A stretch of 64,000 nt of DNA, from the NCBI GenBank assembly GCA_016210005.1, contig JACQVA010000076.1, forward strand, positions 1-64,000, given 5' to 3'. Positions 9,202-18,500 of this stretch are shown piece by piece. The notes under the pieces were generated by a model that had not been told where the DNA came from, did not search any database, and saw nothing but the letters and a program-made list of their open reading frames with translations. The position numbers and the translations under genes were made by a program. The stretch comes from Deltaproteobacteria bacterium. GTDB lineage: Bacteria > Desulfobacterota > Binatia > HRBIN30 > JACQVA1. Position 1 is the stretch's first letter. Each line of letters opens with the position of its first letter.

Positions 9202-10356
9202 TCAGCCGGCGCCGCACCTGCGATCCCACAGCGCGAAGATAGTCGAGCCCGTCAACACCAGCAGCGCGGCAACGTTGAACATGACGGGATAACTGCCGAA
9301 GCGGATAACGGCGCCGAGGCTGGGGCCACCGAGCAGAACTCCGCCGTCGAACAACGCCGTGAACACCGACAGCGCCGCGCCCCGCTCCGCCGCCCGGGCG
9401 CGCTCGACTACCAGTCCCAACAGAATCGGGAACACGAACCCATGCCCCAACCCGCACAGAATGCCCGCGGCCACCACCTCGCTCGCCCGCGTCGTTCGTG
9501 CCAGGAGCACCAGACCCAGCGCCAGCACCGCCAGCGCCGGAAAGAGCACGCGCTTTGGCCCCACCCGTTCCGGCAACCAGGCGAAGAAGAGTCGCAGACT
9601 CACGGCGCTCAGAGCGTAGGCGGTGAAGAAACCGCCGACCGAACCGATTCCGGTAGCCAGTACGAAGGTCTTGAGGAAGGTGAAGTAAGCCGCCAGCGCG
9701 GTGGCGAACACAGTGCCGACAAACCACACCGGCAGCAGGTCGCGCTGCAGCGCGGCGGCGACAAACCCGCGGTTGGGCAGCTCGCCGCTAGATAGCACAG
9801 CGTCCCGCAGCGGTAACGATAGCGCCAGCGACGAGGCCGCCAACACCACCGAGGCGGCAAACACGGCCGCGTAGTCGGCCCGCGCCAGAATCGCATCGCC
9901 CATCAGACCACCGAACGAGATCGGCAGCATGCCGGAGACGCCGAACAACGCGAGGCCCCCGGTGCACCGCGAGGCCGGCACCAGATCCGCCGCCTGGGTA
10001 AAGAAGGCGGCAAACAGCGCGGCCTCGGCCAGGCCGTGCCCAACGCGAACCGCGTAGATCCAGGGGCCAAGTCGCCCAACGGTAAGATAGAGGCAACAAA
10101 CGACGACGTTGAGCGCCCCGCCCGCCAAGATCAGCCGGCGCCGGCCATGGCTGTCCATTGCGCGCCCCAGCCACGGGCGCACCACGATCGCCACCGCTGC
10201 GGTCAGACCGAAGATGAACCCGATCTGCACCTCGCCCGCTCCCAGCTGCTGCAAGAAGCCGGGCAGATGCAGATACAAGTTGAAGGCCATGCCCTGGAGG
10301 AAGTTCGCCAGCGCGCAAAGCAGGAACGGCCCGGTAATCAACGGCGCCCGCGTCAT
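9202..10356 (-). CDS. Major facilitator superfamily transporter
   Basis: 384 residues from ATG 10356; an in-frame TTG 15 bases upstream is less likely. About twelve hydrophobic helices are visible. The MFS loop between helices 2 and 3 reads RPWLGRAMDSHGRRRLI, matching the family G-x3-D-x2-G-R-R signature. The arrangement suggests a proton-coupled exporter or sugar/drug permease; the substrate cannot be told. It follows rmlC by 42 bp on the same strand and may belong to the same transcription unit, but nothing ties it to rhamnose. Confidence 0.85.
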   Translation of the reverse strand: MTRAPLITGPFLLCALANFLQGMAFNLYLHLPGFLQQLGAGEVQIGFIFGLTAAVAIVVRPWLGRAMDSHGRRRLILAGGALNVVVCCLYLTVGRLGPWIYAVRVGHGLAEAALFAAFFTQAADLVPASRCTGGLALFGVSGMLPISFGGLMGDAILARADYAAVFAASVVLAASSLALSLPLRDAVLSSGELPNRGFVAAALQRDLLPVWFVGTVFATALAAYFTFLKTFVLATGIGSVGGFFTAYALSAVSLRLFFAWLPERVGPKRVLFPALAVLALGLVLLARTTRASEVVAAGILCGLGHGFVFPILLGLVVERARAAERGAALSVFTALFDGGVLLGGPSLGAVIRFGSYPVMFNVAALLVLTGSTIFALWDRRCGAG

Positions 10357-10398
10357 CGCTGTCGCACGCAACCTCGGCGGGCCCTGCGCTGCCGGCGC

Positions 10399-10956
10399 CT
10401 ATTGCGGCGGGTAAAGCGGCAGCCGCTCGGCGACCTCCGCCAGGCGCGGCGCGGCGCGGTCTTTGGCCGACAAGAGCGGGTCGGCTATCGGCCAAGCGAC
10501 GCCGATGGCGGGATCATCCCACCGGACGTGCAGCTCGCCACCGGGATCGTAGAGATCGGTGCACTTGTACTCGATCTCGGCCGCATCACTGAGCACGCAA
10601 AAGCCATGAGCGAATCCGGGCGGAACATAGATCTGGCGAAAATTCTCCGCCGATAGATGTACCCCCACCCAGTGCGCGAAGCGCGGCGAGCCGCGGCGAA
10701 TGTCGACGGCGACGTCGAAGATCTCGCCTTGCAGCACGCGCACCAGCTTGCCCTGCGGCCGGCGCCACTGGGCGTGGAGGCCACGCAGCGTTGCCCGGCC
10801 CGAGCGCGAGTGATTGTCCTGCACGAACGGTTCGGTAATACCGCCGTCGCGGTACTTCTCCCAGTGATAGGTTTCCAAGAAGAAGCCGCGGTCGTCGCGG
10901 TAGACGTCCGGCTCCACCACAATGATCTCGGGCAGCTCGGTACGCAGGAATTGCAT
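10399..10956 (-). CDS. rmlC: dTDP-4-dehydrorhamnose 3,5-epimerase
   Basis: 185 residues. The ATG at 10956 overlaps the rmlA stop by one base (TGATG), with AGGAG just upstream; two GTG codons directly before it are in frame but less likely. The protein has the RmlC cupin sequence: [10 protein letters not shown], the catalytic-base motif LRGLHAQ (His61), [18 protein letters not shown], the exit motif [12 protein letters not shown], and the [12 protein letters not shown] / RWDDP segment carrying the catalytic Tyr. It converts dTDP-4-keto-6-deoxyglucose to dTDP-4-keto-rhamnose, a precursor of surface polysaccharides. rmlB and rmlD are not in the window. Confidence 0.95.
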   Translation of the reverse strand: MQFLRTELPEIIVVEPDVYRDDRGFFLETYHWEKYRDGGITEPFVQDNHSRSGRATLRGLHAQWRRPQGKLVRVLQGEIFDVAVDIRRGSPRFAHWVGVHLSAENFRQIYVPPGFAHGFCVLSDAAEIEYKCTDLYDPGGELHVRWDDPAIGVAWPIADPLLSAKDRAAPRLAEVAERLPLYPPQ

Positions 10957-11828
10957 CACCACTCCTGTTCGAGCATGCGTAGCAGGTACTGCCCGTAGCC
11001 GGTGCGGGCCATCGTTTGGGCAATACGCTGCACGTCGGCGGCGCTGATGTAGCCCATGCGATAGGCGATCTCCTCGACGCAGGCCACCTTCAGCCCCTGG
11101 CGTTCCTCGATGGCTTGGATGAAGTTAGAGGCCTGTAGCAAGGCCTCGTGCGTGCCGGTATCGAGCCAGGCGGTGCCGCGGCCGAGCTTTTCGACGTGCA
11201 GTTTGCCCGCGCGCAAGTATTCGAGGTTGACGTCGGTGATCTCCAATTCGCCGCGAGCGGACGGTTTGAGGCTTTCGGCGACCCGCACCACGTCGTTGTC
11301 GTAGAAGTACAGGCCGGTCACCGCGTAGGGCGAGCGGGGTTTCTCCGGCTTTTCCTCCAGCCCGATGGCGCGGCCCTGCTGATCGAACTCCACCACCCCG
11401 TAGCGCTCGGGATCACGCACCCAGTAGCCGAAGACCGTCGCCCCGACCGAGCGCGTGGCCGCCCGCCGCAGGAAGTCCGCGAAGCCGTGGCCGTAGAAGA
11501 TGTTATCGCCCAGTGCCAGTGCCGCCGGCTCACCGGCGATGAAGTCGCGGCCGATCAGAAACGCCTGGGCAATGCCTTCCGGCTGCGGCTGCACCGCGTA
11601 GCGGATCTGCAGCCCCCACTCGCCGCCGTCGGTGAGCAAGCGTTTGAACCCGTCTTGTTCGTGCGGGGTGGTGATGACCAGGATTTCCCGAATGCCGGCG
11701 AGCATGAGCGTCGACAACGGATAGTAGATCATCGGCTTGTCGTAGATCGGAATCAGTTGCTTGCTCACGGCGCGGGTCAGCGGATAGAGGCGCGTACCCG
11801 ATCCGCCCGCGAGAATGATGCCTTTCAT
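10956..11828 (-). CDS. rmlA: Glucose-1-phosphate thymidylyltransferase
   Basis: 290 residues from ATG 11828, chosen because AAAGGAG lies upstream and the protein then begins exactly at the family N-terminus, [19 protein letters not shown] longer frame to 12062 only adds shadow codons from the DUF4301 gene. The nucleotidyltransferase motif GGSGTRLYP, the Asp of ALGDNIFYG and the sugar-site segment [20 protein letters not shown] are all visible, and the length is normal. It makes dTDP-glucose, the first committed step toward dTDP-rhamnose. It is translationally coupled to rmlC (one-base overlap) and follows the DUF4301 gene by 40 bp. Confidence 0.95.
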   Translation of the reverse strand: MKGIILAGGSGTRLYPLTRAVSKQLIPIYDKPMIYYPLSTLMLAGIREILVITTPHEQDGFKRLLTDGGEWGLQIRYAVQPQPEGIAQAFLIGRDFIAGEPAALALGDNIFYGHGFADFLRRAATRSVGATVFGYWVRDPERYGVVEFDQQGRAIGLEEKPEKPRSPYAVTGLYFYDNDVVRVAESLKPSARGELEITDVNLEYLRAGKLHVEKLGRGTAWLDTGTHEALLQASNFIQAIEERQGLKVACVEEIAYRMGYISAADVQRIAQTMARTGYGQYLLRMLEQEW

Positions 11829-11868
11829 GCCTGCTCCTTTACTTGCGAAGCGCGCGCCCGCGCCTTTT

Positions 11869-13416
11869 CTACTCCGGCTGATGCTGCGGGCGCAAAAGGT
11901 CGGTGACCGTCTTGACCGGGCAGAAGGTGGTGGCCGGCACCTCCACCAACAGTGTGATCCAGCGCGCCATCGCCCCGTTCCACAAGCCCGGCCGCTCCAG
12001 AGCCTTGAGGTTACGCCCGGCTTCCGACTTGTGCGCGATGAAGACGGCCTCCGGGTCGACAAACCGGCTCAGTTCGAATGATCGCCCGCGCCGGTCGCGC
12101 ACACCGCACACCAGATCAACCGGGTTGAAATGGCTGGCCGAGCGGAAGACCGCCTGCTGCGCCGGTGAGGCGGGATCGACTTCCGCCCCCTCGACGATTT
12201 GCACGCTCAGCCGGCCTTGCGGCCCACGCACCCAGAACGGACCACCGCCGGGCTCACCGGCGTTGGCTACAACTCCGCAGACCCGCAGCGGCCGATCGAG
12301 CACCGCCGTCAGGGCCGCGCGCTGTTCCGCCTCACTGCCCGTTACCTCGAGAGCCAACTGCTGCTGCACGAAGCGCGCGGCGGCGCCGACGGCGGCAGCA
12401 CCTGCCGCCGGCTGATCGAGAGCCGACAAGTGCGCGAAGATTTCGCGCTGCACCGCCACCAGCAGGCCGATGAGTGCCTGCCGCCACTTGATCACGATCG
12501 GCTGGCGATAATCGGGCAGCACGTTGTCGATGTTGTTGATGCAGACGATGTCGGCGGCGAGGTCGTTGAGGTTCTCGATCAACGCGCCGTGGCCGCCAGG
12601 GCGAAACAGCAGCCGCCCGTCATCCGTCCGAAACGGGCGGTTATCCAGGCCAACTGCCACGGTGTCGGTCGACGGCTTTTGCTCCGAGAAGCCGACCTCG
12701 AAGCGCACGCCGAGCTGCTGCTCCAAGGCCAGGGCCAACTCGCCCAGCAACGCCGCGAAGCGTTCCCGGTGTTGCGGCGAGATGGTGAAGTGCAGCCGGT
12801 AAACACCGCGGTCGTCGCACAGGTAGCCCGCCGCCTCGCGCAGATGCTCCTCGAACGCGGTGCGGCTACCGGTGGCGTAACGGTGAAATCGCACCAGGCC
12901 TTTCGGCAGGGCGGCGTAGTCCAGACCATGCGGCGCCAGCAAGTAGTCGATGATCTCGCCGAAGCAGCCGCGGGCGGCCAGGGCGGCGGCGTCCAAGCCG
13001 TTTGCTTGCATCAAGTGGCGCAAATCCTCGGCGAAGGCGAAGCGGGCGAAGCCGTCCATGAACTGGAGCAACTCGTGCGCCTCGGCATCGCCCCGAGCGG
13101 CGACCGCCTCACGGTTGGCATCGTTTCGCTCACGCGCCCGCAGCAACGATTTAAACATGCGAGTCGCCGCGCCGGAAGCCGGCACGAACTTGAGCAACCG
13201 GCCGGCGGCGCGCGCCGCTTGGTAGTGGTCTTGAAGCCGCTCGATCTCACTCGGAGCCAGCACCCTAATCCCATCGCCGCGCCCACAGGCGCGCTCCAGG
13301 TGGCGATACGAGCAGCCGGCGCGCAACTGCCGCAGTTGCCGGTGCACGTCGTCGGCGCGCATGCCGCGCGCGGCGATCTGCTGCAGATCGGCATCGTACA
13401 AGTCAGCGTCACCCAT
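11869..13416 (-). CDS. DUF4301 family protein
   Basis: A 515-residue protein starting at ATG 13416. The strong landmark is [19 protein letters not shown] (~residues 75-93), typical of DUF4301; [20 protein letters not shown] and [11 protein letters not shown] also look like a nucleotide-sugar or uridylyltransferase-like core. The function of the family is not established; the [11 protein letters not shown] loop suggests a phosphate or nucleotide site. It is immediately upstream of rmlA-rmlC and codirectional, so a link to nucleotide-sugar supply is an inference from context. A 9-bp inverted repeat lies just upstream of the start. Confidence 0.85.
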   Translation of the reverse strand: MGDADLYDADLQQIAARGMRADDVHRQLRQLRAGCSYRHLERACGRGDGIRVLAPSEIERLQDHYQAARAAGRLLKFVPASGAATRMFKSLLRARERNDANREAVAARGDAEAHELLQFMDGFARFAFAEDLRHLMQANGLDAAALAARGCFGEIIDYLLAPHGLDYAALPKGLVRFHRYATGSRTAFEEHLREAAGYLCDDRGVYRLHFTISPQHRERFAALLGELALALEQQLGVRFEVGFSEQKPSTDTVAVGLDNRPFRTDDGRLLFRPGGHGALIENLNDLAADIVCINNIDNVLPDYRQPIVIKWRQALIGLLVAVQREIFAHLSALDQPAAGAAAVGAAARFVQQQLALEVTGSEAEQRAALTAVLDRPLRVCGVVANAGEPGGGPFWVRGPQGRLSVQIVEGAEVDPASPAQQAVFRSASHFNPVDLVCGVRDRRGRSFELSRFVDPEAVFIAHKSEAGRNLKALERPGLWNGAMARWITLLVEVPATTFCPVKTVTDLLRPQHQPE

Positions 13417-13434
13417 CAGTCAACATCCCAAATT

Positions 13435-13465
13435 GCTTGACCCCAAGCGAGCGGCCGGGTCAAGC
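13435..13465. promoter_or_regulatory. 9-bp inverted repeat upstream of the DUF4301 gene
   Basis: GCTTGACCC at 13435-13443 and GGGTCAAGC at 13457-13465 form a perfect inverted repeat with a 13-base centre, starting 19 bp upstream of the DUF4301 ATG. It lies in the 262-bp divergent gap shared with the receiver-GAF gene. It could be an operator or a 5' leader hairpin. No clear -10 box accompanies it. Confidence 0.45.
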
Positions 13466-13678
13466 CAGCACGCCCGTTCCTGTTCGCGAACTCCCCGGGC
13501 AGAGCCGACGGCAGCAGCGATGCAAGATCTCCTACAACCCCTTCTCGGTATCGGACAGCGCAATGCGATCGGCGAGAGCTTTCATACTGGCACCGGCGGG
13601 TTTACGCTAAGGACGATTGTACAGCAAGGAGCGCGGGGCGCACCCTGCGTGGCTCCGCGGGACTCGCCGGAGGTTGCC

Positions 13679-15367
13679 ATGAAATCGCTCACTTCGCCCG
13701 GTAGTACGGCCGATCGCATCAGCACGCCCCGCCCCTTACGCGTGCTGCTGGTGGAGGACTGCGAGGATGACGCGGAGATTCTGTTGCGCGACCTGCGCAG
13801 CGGGCATTTCCAGCCGCACGCCCAACGGGTCGATACCGCCGCGGCCTTGACCGCGGCCCTGGCCGCCGAGACTTGGGACATTGTCATCGCCGACTACGCC
13901 ATGCCGCGCTTCGACGGGCTGGCCGCCCTGGCGATCGTGCGCCAGAGCACCTTGGACCTGCCGTTCATCCTGGTTTCGGGAACCATCGGCGAGGACCGTG
14001 CGGTGGAGGCGATGAAGGCCGGGGCCCACGACTTCATCACAAAGGGCAACCTTGCCCGCTTGCTGCCGGCCATCGAGCGCGAACTTGCTGACGCAGAGGT
14101 GCGCCGAAGGCAGCGGCGGGCGGAAGCACAGCAAACGGCGCTGCTGGCAGTCAGCGAGGATATCGCGGGCCGGCTCGACGCTGCCGAGCTGCTCGAGCGG
14201 GTCCAGCAGCACGCGGTGCAACTGCTTCCCTGCGACGCGGTCATGACCTTCGGCCTGGATCGCGATACCGACAGCATCCGGCTGCTGTCGGGCTGCGGCC
14301 TGCCGGCGACCGAACTCGATCCGTTACGGGCCTTAGAGTTCCCGGCGCTCAAGCCGATGGACGGGCGGTTGGGCGAAAGCACCACGGTGATCATCAACGA
14401 CATCACCGAGCAGCCCTGGTTGCCGGCGTCGTTCTGCGCTACGTGCAGGTTAACGGCGTTGATCGCCACGCCGCTGCGCGCCAAGACGCGCCACTTCGGC
14501 ACGCTCGTGGCCTGCCAGACACAGCCGCCGCGGGCCTTCGAGCCGCATCAGACCGACCTGCTCAGGGGTATCGCCGGACAGCTGGCGGTGGCGATGGAGG
14601 CGGCCGAGCTGTACCGGATCATTCAGGAAGAAGCCGAGGTGTCGGGGCGACTCGCCCAACTCGGTGCCGAATTGTACCTCACCCTGGATACCGCCGTGTT
14701 GCGCCATCAGCTCTGCCGGATGGCCGCCGACGTGCTGGGTTGTGACCGCAGTATGACGGTGGTCTGGGAGCCCCGGCAGAACGCCTACGTCCCGGCGGCT
14801 TTCTATGGCCACAGCCCGGAGGCTTGGCAGTCGACACGGCTGATGATGTTGACGCCCGCGCACATGGAGCCGTTACTGAGCCGGCTCGAGCGCCACGAGG
14901 TGGCGCCGATCGGCACCGCTCAGCCCACCGCTGAACTGGCGGCGCTGGCCCAGCGGCTGGGCCTCAGCTGCGGCCTCGCCTTGGCGTTGCGCTGCGGAGA
15001 CGAGCTGATTGGAGTCCAGATCGCCGGCCGTGCGCGCGCCGAGGCGCACTTCACGCGCCAACACAAGCGCATTGCCGAGGGGCTCGCACGCATTGCGTCG
15101 GTGGCGCTGGCCAACGCGCAAATGGTCGAGCGGCTAACGCAGGAAAACCGCGCGCGCTCGGAGTTCGTGGAAACCATGACCCGCGAGTCGCGCGCCACGC
15201 TCCACACCATCGTCGGCTACACCGATCTAGTGTGCGCCCGAGAACTCGGCCCACTCACCAGCGAGCAGCTCGATGCCCTCCAACGAGTGGACAAGAGCGC
15301 CACCGCGCTGATGGATCGCATCGCCACCGTCGATCTCAGCCGCATGGAGTTCGCCTCGACGCACTAG
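13679..15367 (+). CDS. Receiver-GAF-GAF protein with degenerate histidine-kinase remnant
   Basis: 562 residues from ATG 13679, with CGGAGG upstream; the longer frame to 13361 lacks support. Residues ~18-140 are a response-regulator receiver domain (LRVLLVEDCEDDAEILL, phospho-acceptor region DIVIADYAMPRFDG, switch Ser in LVSGT, Lys in FITKGN). Two GAF-like regions follow (~155-315 and ~325-480). The last ~80 residues align with a HisKA helix pair but read TMTRESRATLHTIVGYTDL, where the kinase at 31368-33551 has TMSHELRTPLNVMIGYTDL: the phospho-acceptor His is Arg, and no ATPase domain follows. It is probably a phosphorylation-controlled GAF sensor or scaffold without kinase activity. The reading frame ends cleanly. 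Confidence 0.85.
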   Translation: MKSLTSPGSTADRISTPRPLRVLLVEDCEDDAEILLRDLRSGHFQPHAQRVDTAAALTAALAAETWDIVIADYAMPRFDGLAALAIVRQSTLDLPFILVSGTIGEDRAVEAMKAGAHDFITKGNLARLLPAIERELADAEVRRRQRRAEAQQTALLAVSEDIAGRLDAAELLERVQQHAVQLLPCDAVMTFGLDRDTDSIRLLSGCGLPATELDPLRALEFPALKPMDGRLGESTTVIINDITEQPWLPASFCATCRLTALIATPLRAKTRHFGTLVACQTQPPRAFEPHQTDLLRGIAGQLAVAMEAAELYRIIQEEAEVSGRLAQLGAELYLTLDTAVLRHQLCRMAADVLGCDRSMTVVWEPRQNAYVPAAFYGHSPEAWQSTRLMMLTPAHMEPLLSRLERHEVAPIGTAQPTAELAALAQRLGLSCGLALALRCGDELIGVQIAGRARAEAHFTRQHKRIAEGLARIASVALANAQMVERLTQENRARSEFVETMTRESRATLHTIVGYTDLVCARELGPLTSEQLDALQRVDKSATALMDRIATVDLSRMEFASTH

Positions 15368-15590
15368 CTCTCTGCCTGCGCCCGCGTATCGGGACAGGCG
15401 GCTGCGTGATCGACGGGGCTCTAAGGCCGTGCACGGCCTGGCCGAGAGGATCGACGACTCAGCTGGTCACCGCAATCCTGAGCGCATTCCTCAGTCGCCG
15501 GTGCTACCGAACGAATCGGTAAGGTTGGCTCGGCGCCGACCCCGGTATTTTGTCTGCTCGCGTTTCGGCTATAGTACCGAGTTCGACTGT
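15368..15590. other. Intergenic region upstream of uvrA
   Basis: 223 bp between the receiver-GAF gene and uvrA. A TATAGT hexamer at 15570-15575 could be a -10 element for uvrA, but no convincing -35 box lies at the right distance. No SOS-type palindrome is recognised. Confidence 0.3.
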
Positions 15591-18500
15591 ATGCCGTCGG
15601 ACGCGATCAGAATCGTTGGCGCGCGCCAGAACAACCTCAAGGGGATTGATGTCGCGATCCCACTCGGCGCGCTCACCGTGATTACCGGGGTCTCGGGCTC
15701 GGGCAAGTCGAGCCTCGCCTTCGACGTGCTCTATGCCGAAGGCCAGCGCCGTTACGTGGAAAGCTTTTCGGCCTACACGCGGCAGTTCCTCGAACGCATG
15801 GACAAGCCGCAAGTCGAGCACATCGACGGCGTGCTGCCGGCGATTGCGATCGCCCAGGGCAATACGGTGAAGACGTCGCGCTCGACGGTAGCGACGATGA
15901 CCGAGTTGCACGACCACCTCAAGCTGCTCTTCGCCAAGATCGGTGTCTTGCACTGCCGGCAGTGCGGCCAAGTGGTCGCGCGCGACTCGGCGGAATCAGT
16001 CGCCGCCCGGCTGCTGCACCGCCCGGAAGGCACGCGCGTGCTCATCACCTTCACTCTGCCGTTGCCGGACAACCTGCCGTGGGCGGAAGCCCGCGCCGGA
16101 CTTCTGCGCGCCGGTTTCCGTCGCCTGCTTGTAGCAGGCGAGGTGCGCGAGGCCGAGGCGATGGCGGCGCTGCCGGACGCAACGGTGACGGTGGTGGCCG
16201 ACCGTGCGCTGGTTCGCCAGGCGCACAAGGCGCGGCTGGTTGATTCACTCGAGCAGGCGTTTCGCTTCGGCCAAGGCCGCCTGGCACTGGTGTTCCCCGA
16301 CGAAGGCATGCGGCAAGAACCCTTCGTCGATCGGCTCGAATGCCCGCGTTGCGCCATCGCCTACCGCGAGGCCACCGCCAACCTGTTCTCGTTCAACAGT
16401 CCGTTGGGGGCGTGCGATACCTGCCGCGGCTTCGGCCGAGTAATCGACGTCGATCTCGACCTGGTCATCCCCGATCCGCGCAAATCGCTTGCCGCCGGCG
16501 CCATCAAGCCGTGGAGCACGCCGGCCACCGAATGGGAGCGCGGCGAACTGGAGAGCGTTTGCCGCCGGCACCGGATTCCCCTCGACCGGCCGTGGGAGCG
16601 CCTGAGCGCGGCGCAGCGCGCGCTCATAATCGACGGCGAGGACAAGTCGGCGGGCAAGAAACGCTACTACGGCGTCCGCGGTTGGTTTCGCTGGCTCGAA
16701 GGCCGCAGCTACAAGATGCACGTGCGCGTCTTCTTGGCGCGCTACCGCAGCTATCGCCTCTGCCCGGCTTGCCAAGGCGGCCGGCTCAAGCCCGATGCCC
16801 TGCTCTACCGCATCAACGGCCGCAGCATGCCCGAGGTCAATCAACTGAGCGTGGCCGAGGCGGCGGCGTTCTTCGAGGCGTTGCGGCTGACCGATACCGA
16901 GGAGGAGATCGCACACCTGATCCTGGCCGAGATTCGCAATCGCCTGCGCTACCTGCTGGAGGTAGGCCTCGAGTACCTCACCCTCGACCGCCAGTCGCGC
17001 ACGCTCTCCGGTGGTGAGTTGGCGCGCGTCGACCTCACTACCGCGGTCGGCTCATCGCTGGTCAACACGCTCTACGTCCTCGACGAGCCATCGGTCGGGC
17101 TGCATCCGCGCGATAGCCAGCGTCTGGTGCGCATTCTGCAAGCGTTGCGCGCGCAGGAAAACACCGTGGTCGTAGTCGAGCACGAGGCCGAAATCATCCG
17201 CGCGGCCGAACACATCATCGATCTCGGCCCCGGTGCCGGTGCCAGCGGCGGGCAGGTGGTGTTCGCCGGCAGCTACGCCGACCTGCTCGGCAACAACGCG
17301 AGCGAATCGCTCACCGGCCAGTATCTCTCCGGCCGCCGGCACATACCCGCCCCCAGCGCGCGCCGGGTGCCGATCGCCGGCCTGCGGCTCGGCATTCGCG
17401 GCGCGCGCGCCAATAACTTGCGCAACCTCGACGTCGACATCCCGCTCTCGCGCTTCGTCTGCGTCACCGGCGTCTCGGGCTCGGGCAAGTCCACGCTGAT
17501 CGAAGATGTGCTCTACCGCGGCCTCAAGAAGCGACTCGGCCAGTTTGCCGGCGTGCCGGGCGAGCACGACGAGATCGAGGGCGCCAACCACATCGCCGAA
17601 GTGGTGCTGGTCGATCAGTCGCCGCTCGGCACTACCCCGCGCGCCAACCCGGCGACCTATCTCAAAGCCTTCGACCCGATCCGCACGCTGTTTGCGCAAA
17701 CCGCGCTGGCGCGGTTGCGGGGTTATCAAGCCAACGCCTTCTCGTTCAACGTCGCCGGCGGGCGCTGCGAGTCTTGCAACGGCGAGGGTTGCGAGAAGGT
17801 CGAGATGCAGTTTCTCTCGGACGTGTACGTTACCTGCCCCGAGTGCAACGGGGCACGCTTTCGCGCCGAGATCTTGGAGGTGGCTCACGAGGGCAAGAAC
17901 ATCCGCGAGGTGCTGGATTTGAGCGTACGCGAGGCGCTGGGGTTCTTTCAGGCCGAGCCCGAGATCGTGCGCCGGCTGCAGCCGCTGGCCGAGGTCGGAC
18001 TCGACTACGTGCGGCTCGGCCAGGCGCTGACGACACTGTCCGGCGGCGAGTCGCAGCGCCTCAAACTAGCCGCGGCGATGGGCCGTGAAGGCAAGCCGCA
18101 CAGCCTCTTTCTGTTCGACGAGCCCAGCATCGGGCTGCACTTCGCCGACGTCGAGAAGCTACTGGCCGCCTTGCAAGGGCTGGTGGAACGCGGCCACTCA
18201 CTGGTGGTGATCGAGCACAATCTCGAGATCATCAAGGCCGCCGATTACGTCATCGACCTCGGCCCCGAAGGCGGGCCTAATGGCGGCACGCTAATCGCCC
18301 GCGGCACCCCCGAGCAAGTGGCAGCGAGCCCCGGCTCGCTCACCGGTCACTACCTACAGGCGGCGCTGGCGGCCGCCGCGCCGAGTGTGCCGCTGGCACC
18401 GGCAGCGGTGCTGCCGGCCCGCGACGGCCGCGGCGTTATGCGCATCGCCGGCGCCAAGGAGCACAATCTGCGCAATCTCACCCTCGAGCTACCGCGCGAC

